64,000 bases of DNA from Aquificota bacterium. Lineage in GTDB: Bacteria; Aquificota; Aquificia; Aquificales; Aquificaceae. Location of the stretch: the NCBI GenBank assembly GCA_018771605.1, contig CP076324.1, forward strand, positions 62,001 to 126,000, written 5' to 3'. The position numbers were made by a program, and so were the translations under genes. The notes beneath the pieces were generated by a model. That model searched no databases. It was not told the DNA's origin and was given only the letters and a program-made list of their open reading frames with translations. Below, in pieces: positions 49,406-59,392 of the stretch (position 1 is its first letter; each line of letters begins with the position of its first letter).

Positions 49406-52400
49406 ATGTATGGCTTTGCTGGAAGACTTGCCAACTATTTTATAGACTCCAAGCTTACTCCCATAATCATACTCGTATCTTTGGCTTTGGGCCTTTTTGC
49501 CATAGTGGCAACTCCAAAGGAGGAAGAGCCACAGATTATAGTTCCAATGATAGATATAATGATCGCCTACCCTGGAGCAACGCCAGAGGAGGTGGAAAGG
49601 AGGGTAGTGGCACCCCTTGAGAAAAAGCTATGGGAGCTAAAGGATATTGAATACATATACTCGGCCAGCATGGAGGGAATGGCCATAGTGACAGCCCGTT
49701 TCTATGTGGGCACAAACCCGGTAAAGGCCTTGGTGGACCTTAATACAAAGATGATGTCCGCCATGGACGTGGCGCCACCAGGCGTCATACTTCCGCCACT
49801 GGTAAAGCCCAAGTCCATAGACGATGTGCCCATACTCACCCTTACCCTTTGGGGCAAAAACTATGATTTCTATGACCTAAGGCGTATGGCGGAAGCCCTT
49901 GAGAACGAAATAAAGAAAGTGCAAAACGTGGCAGATGTTTTTATTGTAGGTGGAAGGCCAAGGGAAATACGCATAATCCTTGACCCAAATAGATTAAGCG
50001 CCTACAGGATATCTCCATTGTATATAGCACAGCTTATTCAAAGCGCCAATGCACAAACAGTAAGCGGTAAGATAGTCCAAGGTGGAAAGGAGTTTGTGGT
50101 AAGGACTGGCGAATTTTTAAAGTCAAAGGAAGATGTGGAAAACATTGTGGTGGGTGTGTTTGGCGGGAGGCCCGTGTATCTAAAAGATGTGGCCACTGTG
50201 GTGGATGGGCCTTCTGAAGTAAAGGACTACGTGCTTATGGGCTTTGGACCCAAGCATGAGGAGAAAGGTATTAAAGATGTAAAACCTGGTGAGCTTTATC
50301 CTGCGGTTACCATAGCCGTATCCAAAAGGGTAGGCACCAACGCAGTGGAAGTGGCCAATGAAGTTTTGCAACTTGTGGACCATCTAAAAGGGAAAATCCT
50401 TCCAAAGGACCTTAGCATAACCGTAACAAGGAACTACGGTGAAACTGCCAAGGAAAAGTCCAACGAGCTTTTGGAACACCTTTTTATAGCCACCTTTTCT
50501 GTCATACTCCTTATAGCGGTAGCCCTGGGTGTAAAAGAGGCCATAGTGGTAGGCATAGCGGTGCCTGTAACTCTTGCCATAGCCCTATTTTTGAGCCATA
50601 TGTTTGGCTTTACCCTAAACAGGGTGACCCTCTTTGCCCTTATCTTCGCCATCGGTATACTTGTGGATGATGCCATAGTGGTGGTGGAAAACGTCCACAG
50701 ATGGTTTGAGCTAAAGCTGGCAAAAACACCAAGAGAAGCCATTGTGAGGGCTACCGACGAGGTGGGTAATCCCACCATTTTGGCCACCTTTACCGTTATA
50801 GCTGCCCTCATGCCCATGGCCTTTGTCTCTGGGCTTATGGGACCTTACATGAGACCCATACCCATAAACGCCTCTGTGGCCATGTTCTTCTCCCTTTTGG
50901 TGGCCTTTATAATAACCCCTTGGGCTAGTTATCTATTTTTGAGAAAGGACTTTGATAAAGGGCACGAAAAAGAAGAAATAAACATAAAAGAAACTACATT
51001 TTGGAAAATATACTCCCGCATAATGGTGCCACTCCTTACCAACAAGGCTAAAAGATATACCTTTTATGGATTTACCCTCGCCCTTATGGGAATATCCGTA
51101 GGTCTTTTGATCACAAAAGCTGTGGTGGTAAAAATGCTACCCTACGATAACAAGAGTGAGCTTCAGATAGTTATAGACATGCCAGAGGGCACACCCCTTG
51201 AAAAGACCCTTGAAGCGGCAAAGGCCATAGGCGATTACATATCAAGGCAGTCCATAGTATCAGACTATCAAGTCTATGTGGGCACATCCGCACCCTTTAA
51301 CTTCAACGGCCTTGTAAGGCACTACTATCTTAGGCAGGCCTCCAACCTTGCAGATATTCAGGTAAACCTCATAGGAAAGCATGAAAGAAAAGAACAATCC
51401 CACGACTTTGCCAAAAGGATAAGGCCTGTGGTGCATCAAATAGCCCAAAGGTATGGAGCCAAGTACGTGGCTGTGGTGGAAGTGCCACCAGGTCCACCAG
51501 TGCTTTCTCCCATAGTGGCAGAAATATATGGCCCAGACCTAAAAGTCCAACAAGCCTTTGCAAAAGAAGTGCTAAAGGTCTTTAAGGAGAGCAAAAGTAT
51601 AACGGATGAGGGCATATACCTTGAGGACCCCGCACCCCTCCTAAGGCTTGTGGTAAAGGAAGACAAAGCCAAAATGGCTGGACTTTCAAAGCAAGAGGTG
51701 GTCTATACCCTTCAAGCCCTCTTTGGTGGCTACAAGGCTGGCATAATGCAAAATACAGATACGGAGCATACGCCAATAGTGATAAGGTTTGACGAAAAAT
51801 ACAGAACCCTTGACGTTTTAAAGATGCTTCAAATACCCACCAAAGATGGAAAGACGGTGCCTCTTTCCGAGCTTGTGGAGATAAGGCAAGACACAATTCC
51901 AACCACCATATACCACAAGAACCTAAGAAGGGTTGTTTATGTGATAGGCGATGTGGCGGGAAGGGAAGAGGCGCCCTTCTACGGCATATTGGATGTAAGA
52001 AAGGCTGTAAAAAGCTTGCCAAACCCCTACGGAGAAGTGAAGGAGCTTTGGATGTCCTTGCCAGTTGTGGAGGATGGCATTTATGTAAAGTGGGATGGTG
52101 AGATGCATATAACCCTTGAGGTCTTTAGGGACCTTGGCCTTGCCTTTGGAGTTGCCCTTTTTGTTATGTATGTGTTAATCCTTGGATGGTTCAAGGACTT
52201 TAGAATACCGGGTATAATAATGGCACCCATACCCCTTACCTTGGTGGGTATAATCCCAGGACACCTTCTTATGGGTGCCTTCTTTACGGCCACATCCATG
52301 ATAGGCTTTATAGCCCTTGCGGGCATAATAGTGAGGAACTCCATACTCCTTGTAGACTTTGCAGAGGAAAGGATAAAGGACGGCGTGCCACCACACTTGG

Positions 52401-52648
52401 CCATGGTGGAGGCTGGTGTAATAAGGACAAGGCCCATACTTTTGACCGCCGTGGCAGTCATTGTGGGCGCCTTTGTGATAGTCTTTGACCCCATCTTTAA
52501 CGGTCTTGCCATATCCCTCATATTTGGAACCATAGGCTCCACCACCCTCACCCTTGTGCTTATTCCTCTTATGTATTACTCAAGCAAGGTCAAAAGGATA
52601 GAAAGGTTGCCCACAGCAGAGGAAGTGCAAAGGGATATTCTCAAGTAG
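49406..52648 (+). CDS. RND efflux transporter permease
   Basis: 1080 residues: 12 spans and two large periplasmic loops, the AcrB layout. Proton-relay aspartates are present in helix 4 (GILVDDAIVVVENV). N-terminal pattern VPMIDIMIAYPGATPEEVERRVVAPLEKKL in parts and the final GTIGSTTLTLVLIPLMYY are typical. It lacks the methionine triad and metal motifs I would look for in CusA, so multidrug or organic substrates are more likely. Third gene of the tolC-adaptor-pump operon; no regulator adjoins it. Confidence 0.93.
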   Translation: MYGFAGRLANYFIDSKLTPIIILVSLALGLFAIVATPKEEEPQIIVPMIDIMIAYPGATPEEVERRVVAPLEKKLWELKDIEYIYSASMEGMAIVTARFYVGTNPVKALVDLNTKMMSAMDVAPPGVILPPLVKPKSIDDVPILTLTLWGKNYDFYDLRRMAEALENEIKKVQNVADVFIVGGRPREIRIILDPNRLSAYRISPLYIAQLIQSANAQTVSGKIVQGGKEFVVRTGEFLKSKEDVENIVVGVFGGRPVYLKDVATVVDGPSEVKDYVLMGFGPKHEEKGIKDVKPGELYPAVTIAVSKRVGTNAVEVANEVLQLVDHLKGKILPKDLSITVTRNYGETAKEKSNELLEHLFIATFSVILLIAVALGVKEAIVVGIAVPVTLAIALFLSHMFGFTLNRVTLFALIFAIGILVDDAIVVVENVHRWFELKLAKTPREAIVRATDEVGNPTILATFTVIAALMPMAFVSGLMGPYMRPIPINASVAMFFSLLVAFIITPWASYLFLRKDFDKGHEKEEINIKETTFWKIYSRIMVPLLTNKAKRYTFYGFTLALMGISVGLLITKAVVVKMLPYDNKSELQIVIDMPEGTPLEKTLEAAKAIGDYISRQSIVSDYQVYVGTSAPFNFNGLVRHYYLRQASNLADIQVNLIGKHERKEQSHDFAKRIRPVVHQIAQRYGAKYVAVVEVPPGPPVLSPIVAEIYGPDLKVQQAFAKEVLKVFKESKSITDEGIYLEDPAPLLRLVVKEDKAKMAGLSKQEVVYTLQALFGGYKAGIMQNTDTEHTPIVIRFDEKYRTLDVLKMLQIPTKDGKTVPLSELVEIRQDTIPTTIYHKNLRRVVYVIGDVAGREEAPFYGILDVRKAVKSLPNPYGEVKELWMSLPVVEDGIYVKWDGEMHITLEVFRDLGLAFGVALFVMYVLILGWFKDFRIPGIIMAPIPLTLVGIIPGHLLMGAFFTATSMIGFIALAGIIVRNSILLVDFAEERIKDGVPPHLAMVEAGVIRTRPILLTAVAVIVGAFVIVFDPIFNGLAISLIFGTIGSTTLTLVLIPLMYYSSKVKRIERLPTAEEVQRDILK

Positions 52649-52670
52649 TTTGAGAGGCCTTATAAACACG

Positions 52671-52697
52671 GGGGCGATACCTTCGCCCCTCCTTGTT
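52671..52697 (+). terminator. Weak terminator-like hairpin after the RND operon
   Basis: GGGGCG (52671-52676) pairs with CGCCCC (52684-52689) around a 7-nt loop, followed by TCCTTGTTG. The T-run is poor, so this is only a candidate. Confidence 0.35.
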
Positions 52698-52718
52698 GCA
52701 AATAATTATAAAAAAGGC

Positions 52719-52742
52719 AAATTGTCTAATTTATTTTTTACA
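52719..52742 (-). repeat. Dispersed intergenic repeat, copy D (diverged)
   Basis: The reverse strand reads AAAAAATAAATTAGACAA, one base from the core of copies A-C. It overlaps the stop codon (52738-52740) of the CBM48 gene. Confidence 0.5.
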
Positions 52743-53020
52743 CAACTATTAAACTATCCGTGGTGCCAAAAGGGTTTGGCACTTGCTGGTCTGCTTCAAG
52801 CTCGTTCTCCCAGAATTCTCCATCAATAAGATACTTAAACCTGTAGCTCTTTCCCTTTTTTAGCCTTTTGCTAATCCAAAAGGTGCCATCCTTTTTTTCT
52901 TTTCATAGCCTCCGGCCTCCATTGGTTCCACTCACCCACAAGCTCTACCTTTTGCGCCCCCTCCTTTTTCACATAAAAGCTCACCACGCATACATCCCCA
53001 GCGTAGGTTTTCTTAATCAT
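52738..53020 (-). pseudogene. CBM48 (glycogen-binding) domain protein gene with +1 frameshift
   Basis: ATG at 53020 after a GGAGGTGAG site. The first part reads MIKKTYAGDVCVVSFYVKKE, then VELVGEWNQWRPEAMK, the start of an isoamylase-type/CBM48 domain. In AAAAGAAAAAAAG (52891-52903 region) one extra base shifts the frame; the other frame continues perfectly as KDGTFWISKRLKKGKSYRF and YLIDGEFWENELEADQQVPN, ending LIVV at 52738. Restored length about 93 residues, a typical stand-alone CBM48. Could be a real mutation, a sequencing error in the A run, or slippage-based expression. Confidence 0.75.
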
Positions 53021-53054
53021 ATCTCACCTCCTCTCAGCCTTATAATTTAAATTT

Positions 53055-54137
53055 ATGCGTGTAGGAATACTGGGCGGTGGACAGTTGGGTTGGATGACCA
53101 TACTGGAGGGCAGAAAGCTCGGCTTTGAATTTTTTGTGCTTGACCCAGACCCAAAAGCTCCAGCCAGCAGGATAGCGGACAGGTGGTTTTCGCCAGAAGA
53201 GGCAGAAGATTTTATAAAGGCTTGCCACGTTATAACCTACGAGTTTGAACACATAGAAGAAGATATCCTTGAAAAGGTTTATGACCTTACCACACCATCC
53301 TTGAACGTACTTGAGCTAAAAAGAAGCAGGATAAGGGAAAAGGAGTTTTATAGAAAGTCAGGGTACCCTACACCAGAGTTTGTAGTTGCCAAGTGGGAGG
53401 ACCTCAAGGAAAAGGTGCAAAGCTTTGGATTCCCGTGTGTAGTAAAGGCGGAAAGGCTTGGTTATGATGGCAAAGGGCAGTATAGGGTTTATTACAAGGA
53501 GGATGTGGAAAACATAATAAAAAACCATAGCCCTGAAGAAGGCTTTTTGATAGAAAGGCTTATAGATTTTAGCTTTGAGTTTTCCTTGATAGGTGTTAGG
53601 GATACAAAGGGTAATGCACGCCTTTATCCTATAACCATAAACCATCACGAAAACGGCATATTACTTTACAACTCCACAAGACAATTTCAACTAAAAGAGG
53701 CAGAGGATATAGTTTTTTCTCTTATGGAAAGCCTTAACTTGGTAGGACTTCTTGCAGTGGAGTTTTTCTACACGTGGGACGGGAAGGTTTTAATTAATGA
53801 GTTTGCACCAAGGTCTCACAATACGGGGCATTATAGCCTTGATGGGTGTTATACATCCCAGTTTGAAAACCTTATAAGGGCCATATGCGGTATGCCCCTT
53901 GGTTCAACAAGGCTAAAGGCTCCCTCCGGCATGGTAAATATACTGGGCCTTTCCCTTGAAGATATGGACCTTAACGCCCTTTTATCCATAGAAGGCACAA
54001 AGCTATACTGGTATGGAAAGGAGAAAAAACCAAGGAGGAAAATGGGACATATAAACCTTGTGGCAAACACAGAACAGGAAGTAGAAGAGAAGATTGAAAG
54101 ACTTATAAATTTAATATACTCCCATGAGCCTTCTTAA
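53055..54137 (+). CDS. purK: N5-carboxyaminoimidazole ribonucleotide synthase
   Basis: ATP-grasp enzyme of purine synthesis that carboxylates AIR for PurE. 360 residues. N-terminal VGILGGGQLGWMTILEG with the glycine loop, then FVVLDPDP-like FFVLDPDPKAPAS, ATP-grasp strands FPCVVKAERLGYDGKGQ and VEFFYTWDGKVLINEFAPRSHNTGHY in parts, and RAICGMPLG. TATAAT at 53041-53046 ends 8 nt before the ATG and no ribosome site is visible, so it is probably leaderless. purE is not nearby. Overlaps the kinase gene by 14 bp. Confidence 0.95.
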   Translation: MRVGILGGGQLGWMTILEGRKLGFEFFVLDPDPKAPASRIADRWFSPEEAEDFIKACHVITYEFEHIEEDILEKVYDLTTPSLNVLELKRSRIREKEFYRKSGYPTPEFVVAKWEDLKEKVQSFGFPCVVKAERLGYDGKGQYRVYYKEDVENIIKNHSPEEGFLIERLIDFSFEFSLIGVRDTKGNARLYPITINHHENGILLYNSTRQFQLKEAEDIVFSLMESLNLVGLLAVEFFYTWDGKVLINEFAPRSHNTGHYSLDGCYTSQFENLIRAICGMPLGSTRLKAPSGMVNILGLSLEDMDLNALLSIEGTKLYWYGKEKKPRRKMGHINLVANTEQEVEEKIERLINLIYSHEPS

Positions 54138-55110
54138 GGAATTTTTAAGCCAAGTTGGCGAGGGCTACCTTCTCATAGATAAAGAGGGTAGGGTGGTTTT
54201 TGGAAATGATTTCCTTATAAGGAGAGGGCTGTTAAAAAGGGATTTTGAAGGCAAGCCCTACTATGAATGCGTAAATAACCTTACAGTAGTCAGTTGTTTG
54301 GCCGAAGCCTTGTCAGAAAAAAGTGATAAGTTATGCAACTTTGACCATGAGGAAAGGGAATATTCCCTTTATGCTTTTGTAGGTAGCGACCTAACAGTGG
54401 TTCGTTTTTCCGATATTACAGACCTTAGAAGGTATGAAAGGTCAAGGAGGGAGTTTGTTGCCAACGTATCCCACGAGCTTAAAACACCCATTGCAGTCCT
54501 CAAAAGCCTTTTGGAAACCCTCTATGAAGAGGAGGATAGGGAAGAAAAGAAGGCCTTTCTTGAAAAGGCGTTAAAGCGTGTGGAGGATATGAGGAGGTTG
54601 GTGGAGGACCTACTTATACTCACAAAGCTTGAGTCTGGTGAAGAAAGAATAAGAAGGGAGGAAATAGACCTTAGAATGCTTATAGATGAGGTTTTTGACC
54701 TTTTTGAACCACAGGCTTTGGAGGCAAAAATAGACCTAAAAAACTCTGTGGAGGAGGGTTTTAAGATAAAAGGAGATTGGGATAAGCTTTTCTTACTTTT
54801 TAAAAACCTTGTGGACAACGCCATAAAGTATAACAAGGAAGGTGGTAAAGTAGAGGTAAGGGCTTACAAGAAGGACGGAATTGCCGTAGTTGAGGTCATA
54901 GATACGGGCGTAGGCATCCCAAAGGAGCATTTACCCTTTATATTTGAAAGGTTTTACAGGGTGGACCCTTCAAGGTCAAGGAAGATGGGTGGCACAGGCT
55001 TGGGGCTTTCTATCGTTAAGCACATAGCCCTATCCCATGGCGGAAAAGTAGAAGTAGAAAGCGAAGAAGGCAAGGGTAGCACCTTTCGTGTGCATCTACC
55101 CTTAGAGTAA
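54124..55110 (+). CDS. Soluble PAS-domain sensor histidine kinase (PhoR-like)
   Basis: 328 residues with no membrane span. Residues 1-105 form a PAS-like domain ([18 protein letters not shown]) with several cysteines (YECVNN, VSCLAEA, KLCNF). HisKA follows with [16 protein letters not shown] (phospho-accepting His), then HATPase: NLVDNAIKY (N box), DTGVGIP (G1), [12 protein letters not shown] (F box), [12 protein letters not shown] (G2). No response regulator lies next to it. PhoR-like in catalytic part, but cytoplasmic; the cysteines hint at redox or metal sensing (inference). Confidence 0.88.
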   Translation: MSLLKEFLSQVGEGYLLIDKEGRVVFGNDFLIRRGLLKRDFEGKPYYECVNNLTVVSCLAEALSEKSDKLCNFDHEEREYSLYAFVGSDLTVVRFSDITDLRRYERSRREFVANVSHELKTPIAVLKSLLETLYEEEDREEKKAFLEKALKRVEDMRRLVEDLLILTKLESGEERIRREEIDLRMLIDEVFDLFEPQALEAKIDLKNSVEEGFKIKGDWDKLFLLFKNLVDNAIKYNKEGGKVEVRAYKKDGIAVVEVIDTGVGIPKEHLPFIFERFYRVDPSRSRKMGGTGLGLSIVKHIALSHGGKVEVESEEGKGSTFRVHLPLE

Positions 55111-56310
55111 GTGTCCAAGCTTTGTCTTCTTTGCTTCCAAGTATCTTTGGTTATGTTCGCAAGCTGGAATTTTTAAAGGAACCCTTTCAACCACTTCAAG
55201 ACCATAACCCTCAAGGGCCACTATCTTCCTTGGATTGTTGGTAAGTAGCCTCATCTTTCTTACTCCAAGGTCAAGGAGTATTTGAACCCCTATACCATAA
55301 TCCCTAAGGTCTGCAGGGTAGCCTATCTTTTCATTCGCCTCCACCGTATCGTAGCCCATATCTTGTAGGTGATAGGCTTTTATCTTATTAACTATGCCTA
55401 TGCCCCTTCCTTCATGACCCATTATGTAGACAAGGACGCCCTTGCCCTCTTGGGCTATTGCTTCCATGGCAGCTTCAAGCTGCGACCTACAATCACATCT
55501 CAAGGATTTAAACACATCACCCGTTAAGCACTCAGAATGGACCCTTACAAGCACAGGCTCATCTTCCTTCCACTCACCCATGGTAAGGGCCACTTGCTCC
55601 TCTCCGGTAAGCACATGCCTATAGGCGTGTATCTTGAAAAAGCCATACCTGGTTGGTAGGTTGGCCGTTGCCTCTCTTACCACAAGCCTTTCTCTTTTTA
55701 GCCTGTATCTTATTAGGTCCGCTATGGTGATGATCTTAAGGTTGAATTTTTTGGCAAACTCCATAAGGTCAGGAAGCCTTGCCATGGTGCCATCATCCTT
55801 CATTATCTCGCATATAACGCCTGCAGGATAAAGGCCTGCAAGCCTTGCCAGGTCCACGCTTGCTTCTGTATGCCCAGCCCTCTCCAAAACACCACCAGGC
55901 TTTGCCTTTAGAGGGAAAACATGCCCAGGCCTTATAAAATCCGTTGGCTTTGCCTCTGGACTTATGGCAAGTTTTATAGTTATAGCTCTATCAAAGGCGG
56001 ATATACCGGTAGTTGTGCCAAACCTTGGATGGGCATCTATGGAAACGCAAAAGTAGGTTCCTTTTGGGTCCGTGTTCCTAATGGCCATAGGATAAAGGTC
56101 AAGCTCTTCACACCTTTGGGGAGTTAAGGTAAGACATATAAGGCCCCTTCCATACTTTGCCATAAAGTTTATAGCCTCGGGTGTTACCTTCTCTGCAGCC
56201 ATTACCAAATCGCCTTCATTCTCCCTGTCTGGGTCATCCACCACTATAACCATCTTACCCTGGGCTATATCCTCAAGGGCCTCTTCAATGGTGTTGAATT
56301 TAAACTCCAT
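55102..56310 (-). CDS. ribBA: Bifunctional DHBP synthase / GTP cyclohydrolase II
   Basis: Catalyses the two entry reactions of riboflavin synthesis. 402 residues. RibB part (1-200): [18 protein letters not shown] acidic loop, [11 protein letters not shown], and ICEIMKDDG. RibA part (205-402): [20 protein letters not shown] with the zinc cysteines, [10 protein letters not shown] and LTNNPRKI. Both active sites look complete. Converges on the histidine kinase with a 9-bp overlap; a small membrane protein gene lies 4 bp upstream. Confidence 0.96.
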   Translation of the reverse strand: MEFKFNTIEEALEDIAQGKMVIVVDDPDRENEGDLVMAAEKVTPEAINFMAKYGRGLICLTLTPQRCEELDLYPMAIRNTDPKGTYFCVSIDAHPRFGTTTGISAFDRAITIKLAISPEAKPTDFIRPGHVFPLKAKPGGVLERAGHTEASVDLARLAGLYPAGVICEIMKDDGTMARLPDLMEFAKKFNLKIITIADLIRYRLKRERLVVREATANLPTRYGFFKIHAYRHVLTGEEQVALTMGEWKEDEPVLVRVHSECLTGDVFKSLRCDCRSQLEAAMEAIAQEGKGVLVYIMGHEGRGIGIVNKIKAYHLQDMGYDTVEANEKIGYPADLRDYGIGVQILLDLGVRKMRLLTNNPRKIVALEGYGLEVVERVPLKIPACEHNQRYLEAKKTKLGHLL

Positions 56311-56313
56311 AAC

Positions 56314-56559
56314 TTAACCTCCTTCACCTTGAGTATCCTTATCCCTTTTTATAAATCCTTTTACCTTTTCCCAAAGCTCATCCAAAAGGCTTTTTCTATA
56401 TGCTTGTTCAATGGGAACTATTTCCTTTTCATTGGTTGCTTTTTTCAATTCTTCCCTATATTCACCCCTCCACCTATCTATAATAGGGCTTCCATAATGC
56501 ACCCATACATGGTCAATTAATAAAAAGGCTATTATTATGCCTACTATCCATCTTACCAT
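56314..56559 (-). CDS. Small single-span membrane protein, unknown
   Basis: 81 residues. One N-terminal membrane helix (about 3-20, WIVGIIIAFLLIDHVWV), then a charged, helical tail (REELKKATNEKEIVPIEQ, RKSLLDELWEKVKGFIKRDKD). No family recognised. It starts a transcript with ribBA (3-bp gap), 26 bp from the divergent ABC transporter start. Coding is supported by the tight spacing and the clear helix-plus-tail layout. Confidence 0.6.
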   Translation of the reverse strand: MVRWIVGIIIAFLLIDHVWVHYGSPIIDRWRGEYREELKKATNEKEIVPIEQAYRKSLLDELWEKVKGFIKRDKDTQGEGG

Positions 56560-56585
56560 GTTTATCTAATAAAATAATCTTTTGC

Positions 56586-58241
56586 ATGGAACATATCAAG
56601 TGGGTTCTTGGACGCCTAAAAATTTATTGGCATCTCATCCTACTTAGCCTAATAGGCTCTTTGTTTGAGGCTGCTGGGACTGCGGGAGTAAGCCTTCTAA
56701 TAAAATCCTTGGTGGATAAGGTCTTTCTTTTTAAAGAAAAAGAAGAAATCTTTAAGGTAATACTAAGCCTTATAGCTTTTGTGCTTCTTGCACAGATGGG
56801 CAACTTTATGGTCTCTTTCTTTTCTGCCTTATACACAGAGCTTGAAATGAAAAAACTCCGGTTTGAAGCCTTTAAAAAGCTATTAAAAGCAGATTATTCT
56901 GCCTTTCTTGGTGTTTCTCCGGGAGAGTTTGCCTCAAGGGTTATCTCTGATATGAACCTTTATAAAAACCTAATAGGGTCTTACATCATAAAAGTCTTTA
57001 GAGATCCATTAACTACTGTATTCTTATTAGGCGTGCTTTTCTACAGAGATTGGATACTTACGCTTAACTTGGCACTTTTGGTGCCTGTGCTTGCTTTTGC
57101 TATTAAGTACTTTGGGGGCAAAAAAGGAAAACACATAAAAAGGACGCAGGAGGGATATGCTGGTATAACAGATAGACTCTTTAGCTCCTTTTCTGGTTTT
57201 GAAAGTATAAGAAGTTTTAAGGCTCAAGGCATGTTTGAAAGACTATTTGAACAGCTAAACAGGAATCTATTTAGGTCCAGTTTAAAATCGGAGCTTTACT
57301 CCGCTCTTAATTCTGTTTTTAACTACACCTTTGGCTATATTGTGGTAGCTTTGGTCATATTTTATGGCAGCTACAGGATAACAGAAGGTAGCCTTACGCC
57401 TGGAGATTTCCTCTCATACTTGACTGCTTTAGTCTTTTTACAAAACCCACTTATAGAAACCCAAAAGGGTATTATGGAATTAAGGTCTGCACTGCCGGTA
57501 ATAAACAGAATAAGGGAGCTTTTAAACCTTGAAGAAGAAGGGGAAGGTATTCTTAGACTGGAGAGTTTTAAAAGTGAAATAAAAGTTGAAAATCTACTGG
57601 TGAGCGTTGGTGAAGAAAAACTTCTAAAGGGTGTAAATCTTACTATTTACAGAGGCGAAAAGCTTGGCATTATGGGTGATACTGGGTCTGGGAAAAGTAC
57701 ATTTTTGAGGGTCCTTGCAGGCCTTTTGCCCTACCAAGGAAGTGTAAAACTTGATGGCCTTGAGCTAAGTCAAATAAGAAAAGAGGACCTAAGGGAGATA
57801 ATGCTTTTGCTTTCACAAGAGCCTTTTGTATTCCCTGGAACAGTGAGAGAAAACTTAATTATGGCAAAGGAAAAGCCAGAAGAAGACCTCTGGAAAGCCC
57901 TCCATCTGGCAGGGTGCGATTTTGTAAAAAGCCTTGACCAACAGGTAAGTCCCAAAAGTCTATCTGGTGGAGAGAGGCAAAGGCTTGCCCTTGCAAGGGT
58001 ATTTTTAAAGTCTCCAGAGATAATACTACTTGATGAGGCAACCTCTGCCCTTGACGCAAAAAAGGAAGAAGAGGTGTTAAACAATCTCTTTGAACACTTT
58101 AAAGATAAAACTTTTATCCTCGTAGCTCACAGGTTTTCAAACCTCCTAAAGTGCGATAGAGTGGTTGTTCTAAAAGAGGGTAGGGTGGTCTTTGAGGGAA
58201 GACCGAGAGAGGCCATTGACTTTTTCCTTCAAAGTCCATAG
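56586..58241 (+). CDS. ABC exporter, membrane domain fused to ATPase (MsbA-like)
   Basis: 551 residues. Six-span exporter domain (about 1-300) and nucleotide-binding domain with Walker A GDTGSGKST, Q-loop LLSQEP, signature LSGGERQRLALARVFL, Walker B IILLDEATSALD and H-loop VAHRFSN. Homodimer expected. It faces lpxI (lipid A pathway) with a 13-bp end overlap, which fits a lipid A flippase role (inference). The ATG at 56586 has no ribosome site, and an AATAAT/TAAAAT box lies 7-10 nt upstream. Confidence 0.88.
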   Translation: MEHIKWVLGRLKIYWHLILLSLIGSLFEAAGTAGVSLLIKSLVDKVFLFKEKEEIFKVILSLIAFVLLAQMGNFMVSFFSALYTELEMKKLRFEAFKKLLKADYSAFLGVSPGEFASRVISDMNLYKNLIGSYIIKVFRDPLTTVFLLGVLFYRDWILTLNLALLVPVLAFAIKYFGGKKGKHIKRTQEGYAGITDRLFSSFSGFESIRSFKAQGMFERLFEQLNRNLFRSSLKSELYSALNSVFNYTFGYIVVALVIFYGSYRITEGSLTPGDFLSYLTALVFLQNPLIETQKGIMELRSALPVINRIRELLNLEEEGEGILRLESFKSEIKVENLLVSVGEEKLLKGVNLTIYRGEKLGIMGDTGSGKSTFLRVLAGLLPYQGSVKLDGLELSQIRKEDLREIMLLLSQEPFVFPGTVRENLIMAKEKPEEDLWKALHLAGCDFVKSLDQQVSPKSLSGGERQRLALARVFLKSPEIILLDEATSALDAKKEEEVLNNLFEHFKDKTFILVAHRFSNLLKCDRVVVLKEGRVVFEGRPREAIDFFLQSP

Positions 58242-59011
58242 ACAGCTATGCCATATCTGTCTGCAAGCTTTTGAAGTTTTTCCCTTTCCAGTATATAAAC
58301 CTTTCCAGCTTCCAAAAATAGAGCATCGCCCTTTATCTTCCTTATGGCCTCAAGGGTCTTAGGACCAACCGTAGGCACATCTATCCTAAAGTCCTGTGAT
58401 TTTCTTGCGGTTTTAATAACCCTACAGCCTTTCCCTGCCAATTGGCCTGCCCTTTCTATGGCCTTTTGTGTGCCTTCCATGGCTTCCACGCTTACCACAG
58501 CCTTATCTTTTACCACAATGGTCTGCCCAATATCAAGGCTTGCTATCTCCTTGGCTATAGGAAAGCCCCAAAGGCCATCCTCCATGGCAGAAGGAGAAGG
58601 TTCAAGGGAGGATATCCTACCCTCTGGTGCCAAAAGGTCCTCCAAAAAGGGCCTTGGGTCTGGGAATTCAAAGCCCATAGATTCCAACTCTTCTATGAGT
58701 GTTTTTACAAGAGTTTGTGGCTTTTTATCCTTGGATTTTTGGAAGATTCTGAGAGCCACCTCATCAAGGGTCAAAAGGTGGGAAAAGATCAGGCTATGTT
58801 CAAACTTTCCCAGCATAACTATTTTATCTATGCCTTGTTTTTCAAGGGTCTTTATAAGCCTTCCCACCTTTCCCAAGGGTAGGTATTCATCGGCAGGGAG
58901 GTCCGTTATGCCCTTTACACCAACCACAAAAACATCAAAGCCCTTTTCCCTTGCCTTCTTTAAAAACACCTTAGGAAGTTCGCCAGAACCAGCCACAAGA
59001 CAGAGCTTCAT
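58229..59011 (-). CDS. lpxI: UDP-2,3-diacylglucosamine diphosphatase LpxI
   Basis: Lipid A pathway pyrophosphatase used where LpxH is absent. 260 residues. N-terminal LCLVAGSGELPKVFLKKAREKG, then LGKVGRLIKTLEKQGIDKIVMLGKF, and the C-terminal domain with SVEAMEGTQKAIERAGQLAGKGCRVIKTARKSQDFRIDVPTVGPKTLEAI in parts; the DxDxRxDxPTVG-like catalytic block is recognisable. Its presence implies an LPS-bearing outer membrane. Confidence 0.93.
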   Translation of the reverse strand: MKLCLVAGSGELPKVFLKKAREKGFDVFVVGVKGITDLPADEYLPLGKVGRLIKTLEKQGIDKIVMLGKFEHSLIFSHLLTLDEVALRIFQKSKDKKPQTLVKTLIEELESMGFEFPDPRPFLEDLLAPEGRISSLEPSPSAMEDGLWGFPIAKEIASLDIGQTIVVKDKAVVSVEAMEGTQKAIERAGQLAGKGCRVIKTARKSQDFRIDVPTVGPKTLEAIRKIKGDALFLEAGKVYILEREKLQKLADRYGIAVYGL

Positions 59012-59020
59012 ATAGACATT

Positions 59021-59392
59021 TTACATTCCTTCCCTTGTGCTGTAAATATCCTCTTGCATTTCTTCCATTATGTAGCTAACTTTCTTTTTTAAATCTGGAA
59101 TATCTTTCTCTATGGTTTCCCAAACTATTTTGTAATCTACTCTAAAAAACTCGTGGATAAGTTTATTTCTCATTCCTCTCATTTCCTTCCATGGTATGCC
59201 TGTATATTTATGTTTGATTTTGCTTGAAATTTGTATTCCTGCTTCGCATATAACCTCTAAACTTCGCACGAATGCTCTTTTAAGCGTTTCATCTTTAATA
59301 AAGTCCTCATAGGTAAGCTTCTGAGATTCTTTTAGAACATAATCGCACTCATTTATAATATCTTTTAGATAATCTATTACCCTTCTTTTCAT
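59021..59392 (-). CDS. HepT-like HEPN-domain ribonuclease (toxin of a HepT/MntA pair)
   Basis: 123 residues, all-helical DUF86 domain. The RNase motif RX4H is present as R75-NKLI-H80, but the following residue pair is E81-F82, so the usual RX4HXY tyrosine, which MntA modifies with AMP in studied pairs, is phenylalanine here. Other family marks: RSLEVICEAGIQIS and GIPWKEMRGMRNKLIHEFF in parts. The gene starts within the last 4 bp of its partner. Likely a toxin that cuts tRNA or mRNA; activity not provable from sequence. Confidence 0.85.
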   Translation of the reverse strand: MKRRVIDYLKDIINECDYVLKESQKLTYEDFIKDETLKRAFVRSLEVICEAGIQISSKIKHKYTGIPWKEMRGMRNKLIHEFFRVDYKIVWETIEKDIPDLKKKVSYIMEEMQEDIYSTREGM

